Shown here: one piece after another, positions 14,585 through 17,789 of the stretch
Numbering within the stretch: the first letter of the stretch is position 1
Layout: the number at the start of each line of letters is the position of its first letter
Assembly (NCBI GenBank): GCA_965651535.1
Contig: CBFGSX010000023.1
Coordinates: 1 to 17,789 of the forward strand
Direction: 5' to 3'
Length of the DNA stretch: 17,789 nucleotides
Source: JAQGJA01 sp965651535
Lineage (GTDB): Bacteria; Pseudomonadota; Alphaproteobacteria; Micavibrionales; SZUA-601
Notes under the pieces: model-generated
What the model saw: the letters and a program-made list of their open reading frames with translations, nothing else
Databases searched by the model: none
What the model was told of the DNA's origin: nothing
Translations under genes and position numbers: made by a program

Positions 14585-15940
14585 TCATTTCACCACTTTC
14601 AATTTAGCGGTGCTGTCTGATTTTTGTGATTTACGACCGATGCAATGGTAAGTGAAGCCGGCTTTCACGGCCTCATCGGCAGAGAAAAGATTGCGTAAAT
14701 CGATCAAAAGCGGCGTCTTCATCTTGCGCTGCGCTGCGGCAAGATCGAGCGCGGCGAATTGCGGCCACTCGGTCAGAATGACCAGCGCCTCGGCGTTATC
14801 CAGCGTTTCTTCGGCGCTTTCGTGCCAGAATACGCCCTGCGGCAGGAGTTGCCGCGCATGGTCGGTCGCGCCGGGGTCATAGGCGTGAATTTCCGCGCCC
14901 GCCTGAAGCAGCTGCGGAATGACGTCCAGCGAAACGGATTCGCGCATATCGTCGGTATGTGCTTTGAACGTCACGCCCAGCACGGCGATTTTCTTCGCCG
15001 ATACGTCGCCGCCCATCGCTGCGACGATGCGTTTGCTCATGGATTGCTTGCGCGCGTCGTTGGATTGGATGACCGCCTCGATGATGGCGCTGGGCGTTTT
15101 CGCCTGACGGCCCATCTGGGCAAAGGCGCGCGTATCCTTGGGGAAGCACGACCCGCCATAGCCGGGGCCGCATTGCAGGAATTTCGGGCCGATGCGGCTG
15201 TCGAGGCCGACGCCTTGCGCGATATCGGCGATGTCCGCGCCGCTGGCCTCGGCCAGATCGGCCACTTCGTTGATGAAGGCGATTTTCGTCGCCAGCAACG
15301 CATTGGCGGCGTATTTGATGATCTCGGCGCTTTCGGGCGTGGTGACCAGCAAGGCCGCGCCGCGATCCGTCAACGGCGCATAAAGTTCTTCCATGGTCTT
15401 TTGCGCCGATTTGTCGCGCACGCCGATGACGATGCGGTCGGGTTCCATGAAATCGGCGATGGCCGCGCCCTCGCGCAGAAATTCGGGGTTCGAGCAGATG
15501 GAAAATTTCGCCTGCGGGTTGGTCTTGAGGATGATCTCCTCGACCATGGCGTTCGAGCCGACCGGCACGGTGGATTTGGTGACGATGACTTGACCGGATT
15601 TCAGATGCGGCGCAAGGCTGCGCGCCACGGCCTGCACGGCGCTCAGGTCGGCACTGACGCCGTCCGCGGCGGTCGGGGTGCCGACGGCGATGAACACCGC
15701 GTCGCGCCCGTCGATATGCGCGGCCAGATCGGTCGAGAAATGCAAACGGCCTGCGGCGGCGTTGCTTTTCACCATTTCGTCAAGGCCCGGTTCGTAGATG
15801 GGAATCTCGCCGTTTTGCAGCTGGCGGATTTTATGCGCGTTGCTGTCGATGCAGGTGACGTCGTGGCCGATCTCGGCGAAACAGACGCCGCTGACAAGGC
15901 CGACATATCCCGTGCCGACGACGGTAATCTTGAGGGACAT
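14585..15940 (-). CDS. ugd: UDP-glucose 6-dehydrogenase
   Basis: The 451-residue enzyme oxidises UDP-glucose to UDP-glucuronate with two NAD+, for acidic polysaccharides or lipid modification. Seen in order: the N-terminal nucleotide site VVGTGYVGLVSGVCFAEIGH, the KSTVPVGS and SNPEFLREG segments, the catalytic GPGYGGSCFPKDT (Cys265), and the C-terminal LGVTFKAHTDDMRES and HAYDPGA segments. In many relatives the position after FK is PNTDDMR; here it reads AHTDDMR, a minor change. The ATG follows the mipZ stop by one base (TAAAATG), so translation is probably coupled. A GDP-mannose dehydrogenase is the main alternative, but the motif wording favours UDP-glucose. Confidence 0.95.
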   Translation of the reverse strand: MSLKITVVGTGYVGLVSGVCFAEIGHDVTCIDSNAHKIRQLQNGEIPIYEPGLDEMVKSNAAAGRLHFSTDLAAHIDGRDAVFIAVGTPTAADGVSADLSAVQAVARSLAPHLKSGQVIVTKSTVPVGSNAMVEEIILKTNPQAKFSICSNPEFLREGAAIADFMEPDRIVIGVRDKSAQKTMEELYAPLTDRGAALLVTTPESAEIIKYAANALLATKIAFINEVADLAEASGADIADIAQGVGLDSRIGPKFLQCGPGYGGSCFPKDTRAFAQMGRQAKTPSAIIEAVIQSNDARKQSMSKRIVAAMGGDVSAKKIAVLGVTFKAHTDDMRESVSLDVIPQLLQAGAEIHAYDPGATDHARQLLPQGVFWHESAEETLDNAEALVILTEWPQFAALDLAAAQRKMKTPLLIDLRNLFSADEAVKAGFTYHCIGRKSQKSDSTAKLKVVK

Positions 15941-15941
15941 T

Positions 15942-16787
15942 TTATGCAGCTTCCAGTTGTTGGGCTTCGGCGACGGCGGCGCTCAGGCCCAGAGCCGAAA
16001 TGAGGCCGCGCACTTCCTGACGCGCCGAGATATGCGACATGGACAAGGATACGCCCGGCACTTTGTCGAGATCCATCAGCGTCAGCCCCCTGAGGAACAG
16101 CTCGCGATAGACGACGCGCTCGGTAAAGCCGTTGAGAAACGTAAAGGCGAAACGCCGTTCGAGCTGTTTGAGCAGATCTGCGACGTTCTTCTTGTTGTTG
16201 GCGTTGAGATGGCTCAGGCGGTTGCGCACAATGAACCATTTGATCGGCTTGCCGCCCATGATGGCGCGTTCCTTGCGGTATTCCCACACCATGTCGCTAT
16301 AGATGCTGGGTTTTTGGATGTGCAAAGACGAGCCGTCGATCTTGGCGATCAGGTCAAGGTCGATGAAGCTGTCATTGATCGGCGTCACCAGAATATTCGC
16401 CTGACGATGGCCGAGGCGGCTCAGCGTGGTGTCGCTGCCGGGGCTGTCGATGACGATCACGTCGCATCCGGCGTCTTTCAAAGATCCCAAAGCCGCATTC
16501 AGCCGTGTGTTTTCTTCGGTCAGACGCTCGTCGGGGGTTCCCGTTTTGCACATTTCCACGGGAAGATGCATGGGGCAGGTGAGTTCGATGTTCTCCTCTT
16601 TCATGCGCTGGAATCGGTTTTGCCAGAAGCGGGTGAACGTGGCCTGCCGGCTGTCGAGGTCGAGCGTTCCGACGCGCAAACCTTGCTGGAGGAGGGCGAC
16701 GGCGGCGTGAATGGCGAGGGTGGATTTGCCCGAGCCGCCTTTCTCATTGCCGAAAACGATAACCGTGGGAGCGTTTTTATGAATCAT
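15942..16787 (-). CDS. mipZ: MipZ-type ParA-family ATPase (division-site regulator)
   Basis: The 281-residue protein has a deviant Walker A KGGSGKST (residues 16-23), a DLDSRQ segment (43-48) and a Walker B region VIVIDSPGSD. MipZ-specific wording follows: SIYSDMVWEYRKER, a WFIVRNRLSHLNANNKK segment and GFTERVVYRELFLRGLTLMDL. In Caulobacter, MipZ binds ParB at the poles and inhibits FtsZ polymerisation, which confines division to midcell. The protein is cytoplasmic and acts as an ATP-dependent dimer on DNA. ATG 16785-16787 lacks a clear Shine-Dalgarno sequence. It heads a unit with ugd and the mutase and is divergent from the 116-aa gene. No parB is visible in the window. Confidence 0.94.
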   Translation of the reverse strand: MIHKNAPTVIVFGNEKGGSGKSTLAIHAAVALLQQGLRVGTLDLDSRQATFTRFWQNRFQRMKEENIELTCPMHLPVEMCKTGTPDERLTEENTRLNAALGSLKDAGCDVIVIDSPGSDTTLSRLGHRQANILVTPINDSFIDLDLIAKIDGSSLHIQKPSIYSDMVWEYRKERAIMGGKPIKWFIVRNRLSHLNANNKKNVADLLKQLERRFAFTFLNGFTERVVYRELFLRGLTLMDLDKVPGVSLSMSHISARQEVRGLISALGLSAAVAEAQQLEAA

Positions 16788-16970
16788 GGCAGCATCATAC
16801 CCGCAAGCGAGGAAGTTACGATAGAAATTTACAATTTTTTAACCACGCCGTCCACGGTTTTATTTGCCATAGTTTTTAACCCCTCTTTCAATGTTTATGG
16901 CAATAATGGGTCAGGTAAAAACAAAACCCCGCATTTTGCGGAGACCCGCATAAATCCAAGAGGAACGGCG

Positions 16971-17321
16971 ATGGCACAGGCAGGACAATTCGGTATTCGT
17001 TACAATCAGGTCGTGGATCGTCTCTATCACGCTTTCGAGTGGCGCTATAACGAGATCAAAGACAAAAAGGGACTCGCGCGCGAGGCGGAAATCCTCTCGA
17101 AACTGCTCGACGTTTTGCTGGCCGATCAGGTCGGCCATGACGTGCCGCTGCCGAGTGTCGAAGAGGCGCTGCATGAGTTCCAGCGCGTGCGCCTCGACAG
17201 CTTCACGCCGAAAAAATACGAAAACATCCTGCGGCTGACGGGCCTCGAGGAAAGCGAAACCGAGGGCTATCGCCCGCAGCTTTACGGCACGGTCGAGCTG
17301 GACGCGCGCGGCGTGCAGTAA
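16971..17321 (+). CDS. Uncharacterised protein (116 aa)
   Basis: ATG 16971 is preceded by AGAGGAAC about seven bases upstream. The protein is hydrophilic and mostly helical: an aromatic-rich start (FGIRYNQVVDRLYHAFEWRYNEI), a charged helical middle, a leucine-rich segment (LSKLLDVLLADQ), and a C-terminal part with PKKYENILRLTG and YRPQLYGTVELD. There is no signal peptide, cysteine cluster or motif I know. It is divergent from mipZ across 183 bases, and its stop is one base from the start of the nuclease-like gene, so these two are probably one unit. I do not recognise the family. Confidence 0.75.
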   Translation: MAQAGQFGIRYNQVVDRLYHAFEWRYNEIKDKKGLAREAEILSKLLDVLLADQVGHDVPLPSVEEALHEFQRVRLDSFTPKKYENILRLTGLEESETEGYRPQLYGTVELDARGVQ

Positions 17322-17322
17322 G

Positions 17323-17789
17323 ATGCGGTTCCGCTTTCGCCGCCATGCGCCGTTTTTCTTTTTTATGGCGGCGGCGATCCTGATTTACTTCCAGCTTGTC
17401 GATCGCGGGGAAATTCCCGCCAGCACCGCCGTGGCCAGCGCGCCCGCCGCTTTGCCGTCGCCCTGGGCGGGGAAAATCGCCTGCCGCAATCCGCACATCA
17501 CCGACGGCGACACGTTGCGTTGCGCGGGTCACCGCGTCCGGCTCGAGGGCATCGACACGCCGGAAATGCCCGGCCATTGCCGTGCAGGAAGAAAATGCAC
17601 GCCGGGCGATCCGATCGCCGCGAAAAAACATTTGGAATCCCTGACGCGCGCGCAGGTGATCTGCGAGGCAAGCAAAAAAGACCATTACGGGCGTTTCATC
17701 GCGCGCTGCACGGTCAAGGGCCGCGATCTTTCCTGCGCCATGCTTGAATCCGGCCACGCCGTCAAGCGCTATGGCGCGATTTCCTGTTC
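17323..17789 (+). CDS. Membrane-anchored staphylococcal-nuclease-like (TNase) protein, 3' truncated by window
   Basis: The frame opens at ATG 17323, one base after the previous stop, and stays open to the window end (155 full codons seen). An Arg-rich start and a hydrophobic stretch (about residues 10-24) form a signal anchor, followed by an Ala/Pro linker. The SNase domain follows with DGDTLRC (Asp61, Asp63) and RLEGIDTPE. In the latter, Arg73, Asp78, Thr79 and Glu81 have the same spacing as Arg35, Asp40, Thr41 and Glu43 of staphylococcal nuclease. HYGRF gives the second arginine (Arg124). All catalytic positions are kept, so an active calcium-dependent nuclease outside the cytoplasm is likely. 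Several cysteines may form disulphides. The C-terminus is not seen. Confidence 0.88.
   Translation, partial: MRFRFRRHAPFFFFMAAAILIYFQLVDRGEIPASTAVASAPAALPSPWAGKIACRNPHITDGDTLRCAGHRVRLEGIDTPEMPGHCRAGRKCTPGDPIAAKKHLESLTRAQVICEASKKDHYGRFIARCTVKGRDLSCAMLESGHAVKRYGAISC

Noticed and set aside
13608..14651. A 347-codon plus-strand open frame
   Set aside because: It is antisense to the mutase, which has all four catalytic loops.
14759..16003. A 414-codon plus-strand open frame
   Set aside because: It is antisense to ugd and has no ribosome-binding site or domain; it is a composition artefact.
16878..16892. Near-match to a CtrA site (TTAA-N7-TTCA) upstream of the 116-aa gene
   Set aside because: It has a mismatch in a short degenerate motif, and the region is AT-rich enough to give such matches by chance.
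16929..16941. CCGCA/TGCGG hairpin in the mipZ divergent gap
   Set aside because: The stem is only five bases with no T-run; too weak to call a regulatory structure.
15798..17321. A very long plus-strand open frame running through the mipZ region into the 116-aa gene
   Set aside because: Only its last part (from ATG 16971) has a ribosome-binding site and its own coding character. The earlier part is antisense to mipZ and the ugd N-terminus, whose motifs are unmistakable.

Overview
The window is a gene-dense stretch (roughly 60% GC by eye) of what is most likely an alphaproteobacterial chromosome. The best taxonomic marker is a MipZ-type ParA ATPase (15942-16787, minus), a division regulator largely confined to Alphaproteobacteria. 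FolD, YggT, AcnA, an RluA-type pseudouridine synthase and a Sco protein fit a free-living, respiring bacterium. I cannot name the genus. Nothing looks like a phage, an insertion sequence, a CRISPR array, an rRNA or a tRNA.

Layout. 1-1980: the C-terminal part of a PRMT-like arginine methyltransferase, an unrecognised protein with an HEMGH motif, and a DUF3293-like protein. 1964-6047 (minus): a compact run in transcriptional order of a 64-aa small protein, an RluA-family pseudouridine synthase, ResB, CcsA and a TlpA/ResA-like thioredoxin. The last three form a System II cytochrome c maturation set. 6048-7080: a leader with a perfect CtrA-type motif, a double-hairpin repeat, and a Sco gene. 7081-9261: a small unknown protein, yggT-folD (overlapping stop and start), and a secreted HExxH protein starting at TTG. 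9262-12046: acnA with a strong sigma70-type promoter and, just upstream of it, a near-ideal Fur box. 12047-13130: a region rich in palindromic repeats around a GNAT acetyltransferase. 13131-16787 (minus): mipZ, ugd and a phosphomannomutase/phosphoglucomutase in one apparent transcription unit. 16971-17789: a 116-aa unknown protein and a membrane-anchored staphylococcal-nuclease-like protein that runs off the end.

How the genes work together. ResB and CcsA would carry haem across the membrane and attach it to apocytochromes whose CXXCH cysteines are kept reduced by the TlpA-like protein. The Sco protein would serve copper-centre assembly in cytochrome oxidase, so both loci serve the respiratory chain. 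Ugd and the hexose-phosphate mutase make sugar-nucleotide precursors for envelope or capsular polysaccharide, and they are read from the mipZ transcript.

The most notable points are a System II (rather than System I) cytochrome c maturation set in an apparent alphaproteobacterium, a Fur box at the aconitase promoter, a perfect TTAA-N7-TTAAC motif ahead of the cytochrome c operon, and four dispersed GTCA(T)...(AT)GAC palindromic elements. I see no clear evidence of a wholly new multi-gene system. The least explained proteins are the HEMGH protein, the secreted HEYKH protein and three small proteins.
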